Origin: UMGS1766 sp963597355 | GTDB lineage: Bacteria; Bacillota; Clostridia; Oscillospirales; Oscillospiraceae | Assembly (NCBI GenBank): GCA_963597355.1 | Contig: CAVBPR010000007.1 | Coordinates: 180,761 to 244,760 of the forward strand | Direction: 5' to 3' | DNA length: 64,000 nt | Shown here: positions 16,201 through 25,500 of the stretch, one piece after another | How positions within the stretch are numbered: the first letter of the stretch is position 1 | How the letters are laid out: each line of letters opens with the position of its first letter | Program-made: the position numbers and the translations under genes | The notes under the pieces: generated by a model | What the model was told of the DNA's origin: nothing | The model's input: the letters and a program-made list of their open reading frames with translations, nothing else | The model's database searches: none

Positions 16201-16923
16201 ATGGAGACCCCTAAGTATAAACGGATCCTTCTGAAAATTAGCGGCGAGGCCCTTGCCGGCAATGCAGGCCGCGGACTTGATTTTTCTGTGATTTCAGCAG
16301 TGAGCGAGGCAATTAAAACCTGCGTCGGCATGGGCGTTCAGGTGGGTGTCGTCGTTGGCGGCGGAAACTTTTGGCGCGGTGTAAAAGACGGCGGCGATTC
16401 CATGGTGCGCGTGCGTGCAGACCACATGGGCATGCTGGCAACAACCATCAATGCCCTGGCTGTGGCAGATGTGCTGGAGCAGCATGGCGTTCCGGTGCGC
16501 GTGCAGACCGCAATTGAGATGCGCCAGATTGCAGAGCCCTATATTCGCTCCAAGGCAATTCGTCATCTGGAAAAGGGACGCGTTGTTGTGTTTGGTTGTG
16601 GAACGGGAAATCCCTTCTTCTCCACGGATACAGCGGCGGTTCTCCGGGCGGCAGAAATTGATGCGGATGTAATTCTTCTGGCAAAAAATGTGGACGGTGT
16701 TTATTCCGCCGATCCGCAGAAGGTGGCAGACGCAGTAAAGTATGACAGCATCACTTACGATGATGTTTTGGCACAGCACCTGGCGGTCATGGACACAACT
16801 GCCACCAGCCTGTCTATGGACAACCACATTCCGGTGCTGCTGTTTGCACTGAAGGATCCTGAAAATATTGTTCGCGCCGTAATGGGTGAAAAGATTGGTA
16901 CCATTGTGAAAGGAGCCGACTGA
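16201..16923 (+). CDS. pyrH: UMP kinase
   Basis: PyrH phosphorylates UMP to UDP with ATP and is allosterically controlled by GTP and UTP. The 240-residue amino-acid-kinase fold starts KYKRILLKISGEALAG; VGVVVGGGNFWRG binds phosphate, and FGCGTGNPFFSTDTAA and NVDGVYSADP are the acceptor and nucleotide regions. AAGGAG stands 11 bases upstream. It sits two bases before frr, the classic pairing. No tsf or rpsB lies in front here. Confidence 0.98.
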   Translation: METPKYKRILLKISGEALAGNAGRGLDFSVISAVSEAIKTCVGMGVQVGVVVGGGNFWRGVKDGGDSMVRVRADHMGMLATTINALAVADVLEQHGVPVRVQTAIEMRQIAEPYIRSKAIRHLEKGRVVVFGCGTGNPFFSTDTAAVLRAAEIDADVILLAKNVDGVYSADPQKVADAVKYDSITYDDVLAQHLAVMDTTATSLSMDNHIPVLLFALKDPENIVRAVMGEKIGTIVKGAD

Positions 16924-16925
16924 TT

Positions 16926-17480
16926 ATGAGTGACTTCGTAAAAGACGCAGAAGTAAAAATGCAAAAGAGTGTTGAGGCGGTAAAGAATGATTTTGCTGCT
17001 GTCCGTGCAGGACGCGCAAACGCCTCTGTTTTGGATCGGGTGCAGGTCGAATACTATGGCAGCCCGACGCCGCTGAATCAGGTGGCATCCATCAGTTCTC
17101 CGGATCCCCGTCAGCTGGTAATCCAGCCCTGGGACAGCTCTTTGCTGCGTGAAATTGAGAAGGCAATTTTGACCTCCGATCTGGGCATCAACCCCCAGAA
17201 CGACGGCCGAGTGATCCGCCTTACCTTCCCGCAGTTGACGGAGGAGCGCCGTAAGGATCTGATCAAGCAGGTACGGAAATACGCAGAAGGCGGAAAGGTT
17301 GCTATCCGCAACATTCGCCGTGATGTGATGGATAAGATCAAGGCGGCAAAGAAGAAGAGCGAAATCACGGAAGACGACGCGAAAGACATTGAAAAGAAAC
17401 TGCAGGATTCCACAGATAAGTATATCAAAGTTCTGGATGGCCTGACGGAAGAAAAAGAGAAAGAATTGATGAGCGTTTGA
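16926..17480 (+). CDS. frr: Ribosome recycling factor
   Basis: RRF splits post-termination ribosomes with EF-G. Its 184 residues form the tRNA-shaped three-helix bundle plus a beta/alpha domain. Diagnostic segments are VRAGRANASVLDRVQVEYYG, TPLNQVASISSPDPRQL, LTEERRKDLIKQV and VAIRNIRRDVMDKIK. It is cotranscribed with pyrH. Confidence 0.98.
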   Translation: MSDFVKDAEVKMQKSVEAVKNDFAAVRAGRANASVLDRVQVEYYGSPTPLNQVASISSPDPRQLVIQPWDSSLLREIEKAILTSDLGINPQNDGRVIRLTFPQLTEERRKDLIKQVRKYAEGGKVAIRNIRRDVMDKIKAAKKKSEITEDDAKDIEKKLQDSTDKYIKVLDGLTEEKEKELMSV

Positions 17481-17481
17481 T

Positions 17482-17585
17482 TGCTTTCTCAGCAGTCGGT
17501 AGGGCATGGTGCTCTTTAGCTGCTGAAACAGCCTGCGCTGAGAAAAGCAAAGCGGAGCGTCCGTTCGGGTGCCTCCGCTTGCTTT
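17482..17585 (+). terminator. Nested hairpins and terminator after frr
   Basis: An outer stem (17482-17494 with 17537-17550, one bulge) encloses a structured 42-base region. A second hairpin follows: AGCGGAG (17551-17557) with CTCCGCT (17573-17579), then TTGCTTTTGGTTTT. The latter is a plausible intrinsic terminator separating frr from uppS. The larger first structure is unusual for a terminator and may be regulatory. Confidence 0.6.
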
Positions 17586-17609
17586 TGGTTTTAGACAGGA
17601 AGTGAGCCT

Positions 17610-18350
17610 ATGAAAATATTTCGCAGAGAGAAACCGGTGGAAGTGGATTTCAGCCGCATTCCGGAGCACATTGCCATCATCATGGATGGAAATGGCCGCT
17701 GGGCAAAAAAAAGAGGCATGCCGCGTACCTTTGGTCATTCTGCAGGGGCGGAAACCTTTCGGACAATTGCGAATTATTGCAAAGAAATTGGGGTAAAATA
17801 TCTGACGGTATATGCTTTTTCTACGGAGAACTGGAAGCGGCCGAAGGAAGAAGTCGACACCATTATGGGGCTGTTGGAGAAGTATCTCCACGAGGCAATT
17901 GACGATGCGAGAAAAAATCGCACGCGAATTGTGATTTTGGGAGATCTGTCGGTTCTGTCGCCAAAACTGCGGGAGTTGTGCGACGAGGCCAGAGAAGTTA
18001 CTGCCGGCTATGAGAATTGCCAGACAAATATCTGCCTAAATTATGGAGGACGAGATGAGATTCTCCATGCGGCAAGAGCATGCGCAAAGGCCTGTGTCGA
18101 ACAGGGGATCGATCCGGACACGCTGACTGAGGCAGATCTGGCAGCGCATCTCTATTCGGCGAATATGCCGGATCCGGATTTGGTAATTCGGCCCAGCGGA
18201 GAAATTCGGATTTCAAATTTCTTGCTGTGGCAATCGGCTTATTCCGAGTTTTATTTTACCGATGTTCTGTGGCCGGATTTTTCCAAGGAGGAACTGTTAA
18301 AGGCGATTGCGGTGTACCAGCACCGATCCCGCCGTTTTGGAGGAGTTTGA
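17610..18350 (+). CDS. uppS: Undecaprenyl diphosphate synthase (isoprenyl transferase)
   Basis: This is the cis-prenyltransferase that makes the C55 carrier lipid for peptidoglycan and other wall polymers. HIAIIMDGNGRWAKKRGMPR carries the essential Asp and the pyrophosphate contacts. YAFSTENWKRP, LNYGGRDEI and DLVIRPSGEIRISNFLLWQSAYSEFYF, the last region with its Arg and Glu residues, complete the family signature. 246 residues, AGGAAGTGAG ribosome site. It starts the envelope/isoprenoid run ending at ispG. Confidence 0.97.
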   Translation: MKIFRREKPVEVDFSRIPEHIAIIMDGNGRWAKKRGMPRTFGHSAGAETFRTIANYCKEIGVKYLTVYAFSTENWKRPKEEVDTIMGLLEKYLHEAIDDARKNRTRIVILGDLSVLSPKLRELCDEAREVTAGYENCQTNICLNYGGRDEILHAARACAKACVEQGIDPDTLTEADLAAHLYSANMPDPDLVIRPSGEIRISNFLLWQSAYSEFYFTDVLWPDFSKEELLKAIAVYQHRSRRFGGV

Positions 18351-18353
18351 GTT

Positions 18354-19184
18354 ATGCTAAAGCGCGTTCTGGTGGGGGTAATTTTTGTCCCGCTGATAGT
18401 GTTGCTTGTTTTGTTTGCCCCGGCGTGGGGATTTGCATGCTTTGTGGCGTTGATTACAGCCTTAGCCTCGTGGGAGCTACTGCGAGCAACTGCGAAAGCG
18501 CCGTTTGGAATTCACGTTTTGACATCGGTTGCAGCAGCAATTCTGCCTTTTGGATTTCTGCTGGGAGAACGGGGCGGCGTAATCACATTGAGCTTTACCG
18601 CTCTGGCGTTATTTGCAATCCTGTTTGTACATGCGATTCTCGTTTATGGTACGGAGCGGGCGATGACCTATGAAACCATTCTGAAAAGTCTGTTTTCCGG
18701 CATTATTATGCCCGCTTTCCTGTCTTGCCTTGTTGTGATGATGTGCTACGGGGCGGCGGGACATGGTCGGATGTATGTTATGATGACCATTGGTCTTGCA
18801 TTTATTACCGATGCCGGAGCTTATTTTGTTGGAGTTTTGCTGGGAAAACACAGAGGATTAACCCAGGTCAGCCCCAATAAATCAATTGAGGGTTATATTG
18901 GTGGATTAGTAATTGGTGCCGTTTTTACAATTGTTTTCGGCATTGTGGTGCAGCACCTGTTTGCTACAATCCCTTCTTATCCTGCTCTGGCAGTCTGCGG
19001 TTTTGCCGGTGCACTGGTGACGGAGATTGGCGACCTGGCATTTTCTCTCATCAAGCGGGAATATGGAGTGAAGGATTACGGCCATTTACTCCCGGGACAT
19101 GGCGGCATGATGGATCGCTTTGATAGCATGGTTTTTTGTGCGCCTATGGTGTTGCTGCTTTCCATTTGTTTCCCTTGTTTTTGA
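18354..19184 (+). CDS. cdsA: Phosphatidate cytidylyltransferase
   Basis: CdsA makes CDP-diacylglycerol from phosphatidate and CTP in the membrane. It is a 276-residue protein with about seven or eight hydrophobic helices. The C-terminal CDS signature is present: IGDLAFSLIKREYGVKDYG followed by LLPGHGGMMDRFDS. It begins three bases after uppS. Confidence 0.96.
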   Translation: MLKRVLVGVIFVPLIVLLVLFAPAWGFACFVALITALASWELLRATAKAPFGIHVLTSVAAAILPFGFLLGERGGVITLSFTALALFAILFVHAILVYGTERAMTYETILKSLFSGIIMPAFLSCLVVMMCYGAAGHGRMYVMMTIGLAFITDAGAYFVGVLLGKHRGLTQVSPNKSIEGYIGGLVIGAVFTIVFGIVVQHLFATIPSYPALAVCGFAGALVTEIGDLAFSLIKREYGVKDYGHLLPGHGGMMDRFDSMVFCAPMVLLLSICFPCF

Positions 19185-19221
19185 GTGAGTTTATTCGCGC
19201 TGATTTGTGAGGTGGATAGCG

Positions 19222-20373
19222 ATGAGTCAGATAATTTCAGTTTTGGGATCTACCGGATCCATAGGACGCCAGACGTTGGATGTGGCAGAAAAATGCGGCT
19301 ATCAGATTGCTGCCATTACAGGAAATCACAATGTTGATTTGCTGGAACAGCAGGCGCGAAAATTTCAGCCGAAATTGGCCGTAGCCTGCGATGAATCGGC
19401 GGCGAAGGAATTGCGCGTGCGGCTGGCGGATACCGGAATTCGCGTTGCCTCCGGTATGGGTGGACTGATCGAAGCGGCCACAATGCCCTGGGTGGACACG
19501 GTTGTAACTGCCGTAATGGGTATGGTGGGACTGCGCCCCACATTGGCGGCAATCGAAGCCCACAAACGGATTGCGCTGGCAAACAAGGAAACCCTGGTGT
19601 GTGCAGGAGAGCTGGTCATGATGCGGGCAGCGCAGGAGGGAGTTGAGATTGTTCCGGTCGATTCGGAACACTCGGCTATTTTCCAGTGCCTGCAGGGATC
19701 AGCCAGTCATGGAGAAATCAAGCGATTGATTCTTACTGCATCCGGCGGGCCGTTTTTTGGCATGACAAAGGAGCAATTGGCCAGCGTAAAAAAGGAAGAT
19801 GCCCTCAAACATCCAAACTGGTCTATGGGGGCAAAGATTACAATCGATTCGGCCACATTGATGAACAAGGGCATGGAATTTATTGAGGCCATGCGCTTGT
19901 ATCATGTTTCGCCGGATCAGATTCAGATCGTTGTCCATCGGCAAAGCATTGTTCACTCTATGGTGGAGTTTTGCGACCATGCAATTCTGGCGCAGTTGGG
20001 CACAGCGGATATGCGCCTGCCGATTGAGTATGCGTTGACCTGGCCCAAGCGCACCAAGGCTGTAGCAGAGGAGCTGGATCTGTTTTCCTGCCCGAGCCTG
20101 ACGTTTGAGCGGCCGGATGCGGAAACCTTCCGGTGCCTTGGCATTGCTTTGGAAACTGCGCGTAAACCGGGCACATCCTGCGCCATCATGAACGGTGCAA
20201 ATGAGGCGGCGGTTGATTTGTTCCTGAAGGATAAAATTGGGTTTATGGAAATTCCGACTTTGGTGGAATATGCGCTGGAAACAGTCCCGGCTCAGGCGGC
20301 AGAAAAGTTGGATGCCGTACTGGAAGCGGATCGCGCGGCACGGGAAGCGGTTTATTCTCAGGCTTCAAAGTAA
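19222..20373 (+). CDS. dxr: 1-deoxy-D-xylulose 5-phosphate reductoisomerase
   Basis: Dxr is the second step of the MEP isoprenoid pathway: NADPH-dependent rearrangement to MEP, and the fosmidomycin target. The start is ATG at 19222 (MSQIISVLGSTGSIG) with GAGGTGG upstream; the GTG at 19207 overlaps that site. GSTGSIG binds NADPH; DSEHSAIFQCL, SGGPFFG, MNKGMEFIEA and HRQSIVHSMVEF hold metal and substrate residues; NGANEAAV lies near the end. Length 383. Confidence 0.98.
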   Translation: MSQIISVLGSTGSIGRQTLDVAEKCGYQIAAITGNHNVDLLEQQARKFQPKLAVACDESAAKELRVRLADTGIRVASGMGGLIEAATMPWVDTVVTAVMGMVGLRPTLAAIEAHKRIALANKETLVCAGELVMMRAAQEGVEIVPVDSEHSAIFQCLQGSASHGEIKRLILTASGGPFFGMTKEQLASVKKEDALKHPNWSMGAKITIDSATLMNKGMEFIEAMRLYHVSPDQIQIVVHRQSIVHSMVEFCDHAILAQLGTADMRLPIEYALTWPKRTKAVAEELDLFSCPSLTFERPDAETFRCLGIALETARKPGTSCAIMNGANEAAVDLFLKDKIGFMEIPTLVEYALETVPAQAAEKLDAVLEADRAAREAVYSQASK

Positions 20374-20382
20374 GGAGTTTCT

Positions 20383-21444
20383 ATGCTATATATCCTGTTT
20401 GCCATTCTTCTGTTCGGATTTTTAATCGCAATCCATGAGTTCGGGCATTTTGCAGTTGCGAAGCTCTGCGGAGTTCGGGTGAATGAATTTTCGATTGGAA
20501 TGGGGCCGCTGCTGCTGAAAAAGCAGGGGAAGGAGACGCTTTATTCGCTTCGCCTGCTCCCCATTGGCGGGTTCTGCGCAATGGAAGGAGAAGACGAGGC
20601 CACAGATGATCCACGAAGCTTTGCCAGTGCGGCCGGTTGGAAACGGTTTTTAATTTTGATTGCAGGAGCTGCAATGAATTTTTTAACCGGACTGATTGTA
20701 TTGCTCTGTATCTACTCTTCTGCGCAAAGTTTTGTCGTTCCGATTCTCAGCGGTTTTTCCGAGGGATGTCAGGCAGCAGAGGAAGGTTATCTGCAGTCGG
20801 GGGATGAAATCCTGTCCATCGATGGGCACAGAGTGCTTCTTTATGATAATATCAGCACTCTTTTGGCGCGGGGAAATGGAGAAACGGCGGATTTAACGAT
20901 TCGGCGAAATGGAGAAAAGCTGTCCCTCTCCGATGTGCCATTAGCTCTGCGTGAGTATACAGAAAACGGTCAGACCGTCCGCCGATATGGCTTGCAGTTT
21001 ACGATTGTTCCTGCAACGGTGGGAATGCGTTTCACGAACGCCGTCCACTGTTCGTTGAACTTTGCAAGGATGGTCTGGTTTGGATTGGAGGACATTTTTT
21101 CCGGTGCTGCCGGGGTGAAGGATTTGTCCGGACCGATTGGAATTGTGGACACGATGAGCAGCGTGGGGCAGTCGTCGGCCAGTTGGCAGGAGGCACTGCT
21201 GAATTTGCTTTATTTTGGCGCATTTATTGCAGTCAATTTGGCGGTAATGAATCTTTTGCCGCTTCCCGCACTGGATGGCGGCCGGATTTTCTTCCTTATC
21301 CTGAATGCGATTTTAGCAAAAGTGATTCGGCGTAAAATTCCGGGGAAGTACGAGGGTGCAGTGCATTTGATCGGCATGGGGCTGTTGCTTTTGCTGATGG
21401 TGATAGTGGGCGCAAATGATATTTTACGATTGATCAGGAGATGA
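20383..21444 (+). CDS. rseP: RIP metalloprotease RseP (site-2 protease)
   Basis: An intramembrane zinc protease that cleaves anti-sigma factors or leftover signal peptides. HEFGH at residues 18-22 lies in the first helix. A PDZ domain follows (around EGYLQSGDEILSIDGHRV). The third zinc ligand is in NLLPLPALDGGRIFF near the C terminus. Length 353, typical of the Firmicute form with a single PDZ. It lies 9 bases after dxr and overlaps the ispG region. Confidence 0.95.
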   Translation: MLYILFAILLFGFLIAIHEFGHFAVAKLCGVRVNEFSIGMGPLLLKKQGKETLYSLRLLPIGGFCAMEGEDEATDDPRSFASAAGWKRFLILIAGAAMNFLTGLIVLLCIYSSAQSFVVPILSGFSEGCQAAEEGYLQSGDEILSIDGHRVLLYDNISTLLARGNGETADLTIRRNGEKLSLSDVPLALREYTENGQTVRRYGLQFTIVPATVGMRFTNAVHCSLNFARMVWFGLEDIFSGAAGVKDLSGPIGIVDTMSSVGQSSASWQEALLNLLYFGAFIAVNLAVMNLLPLPALDGGRIFFLILNAILAKVIRRKIPGKYEGAVHLIGMGLLLLLMVIVGANDILRLIRR

Positions 21445-21449
21445 GCCAT

Positions 21450-22487
21450 ATGACAAAGCAGATTATGGTGGGAAACGTTCCGGTGGGCGGCGGTGCACCG
21501 GTAAGCATACAGTCGATGTGCAATACGTTTACAACGGATGTGGAGGCCACAGTTCAACAGATCAACCGATTGGCCGCCGCTGGTTGCGATATTGTTCGTG
21601 TTGCAGTTCCGGATATGGAGGCAGCAAAGGCGATTGGAAAAATCAAAGAGCAGATATCAATCCCGCTGGTGGTTGATATTCATTTTGATTATCGCCTGGC
21701 GTTGGAGGCAATCGCAGCTGGCGCAGACAAGGTGCGGATCAATCCGGGAAATATCGGCAGTGAAGACCGGGTAAAGGCGGTTGCCAATGCCTGTGCACAG
21801 AGGGGCATTCCCATCCGAATTGGCGTGAACGGCGGAAGCTTGGAAAAGGATCTGCTGGCAAAGTATGGCAAGGTTTGCCCGGAAGCGTTGGTGGAGTCTG
21901 CCTTTGGTCATATTGCTCTGCTGAATCGCTATGATTTCGATGATATCTGCATTTCGTTGAAGTCCTCTCATGTTGCCACAGCAATGGCGGCCTATCAGCT
22001 GATGCATGAAAAAAGCAATTATCCTTTGCATTTGGGTGTGACAGAGGCAGGTACAACCACCATGGGCACCATCAAATCGGCCATTGGCATTGGAGGATTG
22101 CTGGCGCAGGGAATTGGCGATACCTTCCGGGTTACTCTGACCGCAGATCCGGCGGAAGAGATCGTGGTGGCAAAACAGATTTTAAAGGCAATTGGGTTAC
22201 GGCGCGATGGACCGGAACTGATTGCCTGCCCAACCTGTGGCCGCACGCGCATTGATTTAATCCCCTTGGCGCAGGAAGTGGAAAAACGTCTGGAGCACTG
22301 CACAAAGCCGATCACGGTTGCCGTTATGGGGTGTGCAGTGAACGGACCGGGCGAGGCATCTGCGGCCGACTGCGGCATTGCCGGCGGTGACGGCGTTGGG
22401 CTGTTGTTCCAAAAAGGGAAAATTCTTAAAAAAGTTCCCCAGGAATGTTTGGTTGATGAGCTGATGAAACTTGTTGATGAATTGTAA
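21450..22487 (+). CDS. ispG: (E)-4-hydroxy-3-methylbut-2-enyl-diphosphate synthase
   Basis: IspG (GcpE) performs the Fe-S dependent ring opening of MEcPP in the MEP pathway. I prefer ATG at 21450 (MTKQIMVGNVPVGGG): GGAG is nine bases upstream, while the ATG at 21441 touches that site. The 345-residue protein has VSIQSMCNTFTTD, DKVRINPGNIG, and the cluster Cys residues in ACPTCGRTR and MGCAVNGPGE. The length is the short bacterial form without the plant insertion. Confidence 0.97.
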   Translation: MTKQIMVGNVPVGGGAPVSIQSMCNTFTTDVEATVQQINRLAAAGCDIVRVAVPDMEAAKAIGKIKEQISIPLVVDIHFDYRLALEAIAAGADKVRINPGNIGSEDRVKAVANACAQRGIPIRIGVNGGSLEKDLLAKYGKVCPEALVESAFGHIALLNRYDFDDICISLKSSHVATAMAAYQLMHEKSNYPLHLGVTEAGTTTMGTIKSAIGIGGLLAQGIGDTFRVTLTADPAEEIVVAKQILKAIGLRRDGPELIACPTCGRTRIDLIPLAQEVEKRLEHCTKPITVAVMGCAVNGPGEASAADCGIAGGDGVGLLFQKGKILKKVPQECLVDELMKLVDEL

Positions 22488-22506
22488 TTGAGGAGCAGGC
22501 AAATTC

Positions 22507-25500
22507 ATGACCGGAGATCTTTGTACCCCGTTAATGCAGATGTTCTCTCTCTGCCCGCTGGAGGGAGAATTGCTTACACTTGCTGAGTCGTGTACGATTA
22601 CGCAAGTTGTAAATCTTGATCAGGAAAAAGCGGAAATTATTTTAAATATTACGTTGAAGCCAGGTGCCGATGACACCTGGCTTCATGAGCTGGAGCAGGC
22701 TTTGGCTGCCGCATACCAGATGAATCGTGTGGAGCTGAAAGTGATTTTGCCGAACTGCTGCAATGAGATCAGTTTGAGCTGGATACAAGAGCAGTTGTCG
22801 GAACTCTTTCCGCCGGCACATGGTCTGCTGGCTGGAGCGGAGATGGAAGAACAGGACGATGTACTTTCTGTTACCATGCGGACAGGAGGCGCTGAACTGC
22901 TGAATCCTTTTTTGCGACGGGTGGAAAGTCGGGCTCACGATGCCTTTGGCCGCGTGGTTCGCATTCAATTAGTGGAGAATACAGAGGAAACGGACGTAGC
23001 GGCTGTGTTTCAGCAAACCGAGCAGATTCGCAGCCAGGCAGTGGAGGCAACCATCAAGCAGAATCATAAACTCAGCGCTTCAAAACCAGAAAAGAAACCG
23101 GCTGTGCCTGCGTCCGAGACCACTTTTCTTGGAAAACCAATTCATGGTGAGCCGGTAGAGATCGGCAAACTGGACATTGATATGGGTGGTGTAGTCGTCA
23201 ACGGAAAAGTGTTTTCAGTGCACCATAAAGAGCTGACCAAACGCAATGCCTGGATTATCAATTTTGATATCACAGATGGCACCGGATCTATTACAGTTTC
23301 TGGGTTCTATGAAAATAAACAGGCCCAGCCGCTGCTGGAAAAAATTCAGGAAGGAAAATATCTGTTAATTCAGGGAAAACTTCTAATTGGAAAGTTTTCA
23401 AACGAAATGGAACTGCATCCCTATGCCATGGCGGAGGGAACGCCAAAGCCGGAGCGGCAGGACACGGCAGAGGAAAAACGGGTAGAGCTGCATCTACATA
23501 CCCGCTATTCTACAATGGACGGCCTGACAGATGTGAGTGGGGCAGTAAAGCGCGCCATTCAGTGGGGGCATTCTGCAATAGCGATTACCGACCATGGCAT
23601 TGCACAGGCATTTCCGGAGGCCTACAATGCCAGCGGAAAAGGCAGCAAGATTAAGGTCATTTTAGGCACAGAGGCATATTACCGCAACGATGTGGACGAC
23701 CGGGTGGTGGTGCATGGCGCTTGGGAACAGGATCTGGATGACGAAATTGTCTGCTTTGATATTGAAACAACCGGACTGGATCGCCGCTTTGAGCGGATCA
23801 CAGAAATTGGTGCAGTGGTTCTGAAAAATGGCGAGATCATTGACAAATACAATGCGTTCCTAAATCCGGGAAAGTCAATTCCGAGAACCATCGTTGAGCT
23901 GACTGGAATTACAGACGAGATGGTCGCAGATGCTCCCGGTCAGGAAGAAGGACTCAATCTATTTTTAGACTGGGTGGGGAATCGGCCACTGGCAGCCCAC
24001 AATGCGGATTTCGATATGGGATTCCTTGCGGAAGGCTGTCGCCGCATGGGACGGGAGTTTCATAACACCTCGTTGGACACCTTGATTTTGTGCCAGAATT
24101 TAATTCCGAAGTTGGGAAAATATAAGCTGGATGTCATTGCAGAATACCTTGATCTCCCGGCATTCAATCATCATCGGGCCTGTGACGATGCGGCAACGGT
24201 CGGTTATATGCTGGTTCCGCTATATCGCAATTTGAAGGATATGGGGGTAAAAACGCTTCAGCAGATCAACCCGGTTATGCGTACGCTGCGATCCGGCGCC
24301 GGAAACGGCGGGGGAAAGCGACGCAGTGCCAACCATCTGATTGTGCTGGCAAAGAATCAGACCGGTTTGCGCAACCTGTATAAATTGATCTCCCTGGCGC
24401 ATTTGGAGCATTTTAAACGTTTCCCCATTATGCCGAAAAGCCTGATCAATGAAAACCGGGAAGGTTTGATTATCGGTTCTGCCTGCGAGGCAGGGGAACT
24501 GTTCCGCGCGGTTGTGGATCGCAAGAGTTGGGATGAACTGCTTCGCATTGCGTCCTGGTATGATTATCTGGAAATTCAGCCGATTTGCAACAACATGTAT
24601 ATGCTTCGGGACGGGATTGTAGACAGCGAGGAAGAATTGCGGGATTTCAACCGCACGATTTTGGCCTTGGGCAAAGCGCTCAATAAGCCGGTTTGCGCCA
24701 CCGGAGATGTCCACTTTATGGATCCGGAGGATGAAATCTATCGCCATATTTTGCTGGCATCCAAGCAGTTTAAGGACGCAGACTCACCTTTGCCGATTTA
24801 CTTCAAAACGACCGATGAGATGCTGGAGGAATTCCGCTATTTGGGAGAGGACGACTGCCGCAAGGTGGTAATTGAAGATCCCAACCGAATTGCCAAATGG
24901 GTGGACACAATTCCACCGCTTCCGAAAAAACTGTTTGCTCCAAAGCTGAAGGATTCTGCGAAAGAACTGGAGTATCTGGTTTATTCCAAGGCTCATGAAC
25001 TATATGGCGAGGAACTGCCGCAAATTGTGCAGGATCGAATTGATTTGGAGCTGCCGGGTATTATCGAGCGTAAATACGATGTTATCTACATGTCGGCGCA
25101 GAAGCTGGTGCAGAACTCTCTGGAACATGGTTATCTGGTCGGATCTCGTGGCAGTGTCGGTTCTTCTATTGTTGCATTCTTTTCCGGCATTACGGAAGTA
25201 AATTCACTGGCAGCGCATTATCGCTGCCCCAATTGCAAGCACTCGGATTTTGAGGCAGGCAAGGATTACGGCTGCGGAGCAGATATGCCGGATGCGTGGT
25301 GCCCGGTTTGCGGCACAAAATATGTGAAGGACGGATTTAATATCCCCTTTGAAACCTTCCTTGGATTTGGCGGAAAAAAGATGCCGGATATCGACCTGAA
25401 CTTTTCCGGTGAATATCAGGCAAAAGCACATCGCTACACCTTTGAACTGTTTGGTGAAAGTCATGTTTTCCGCGCAGGTACAGTAGGTACTGTGGCCGAA

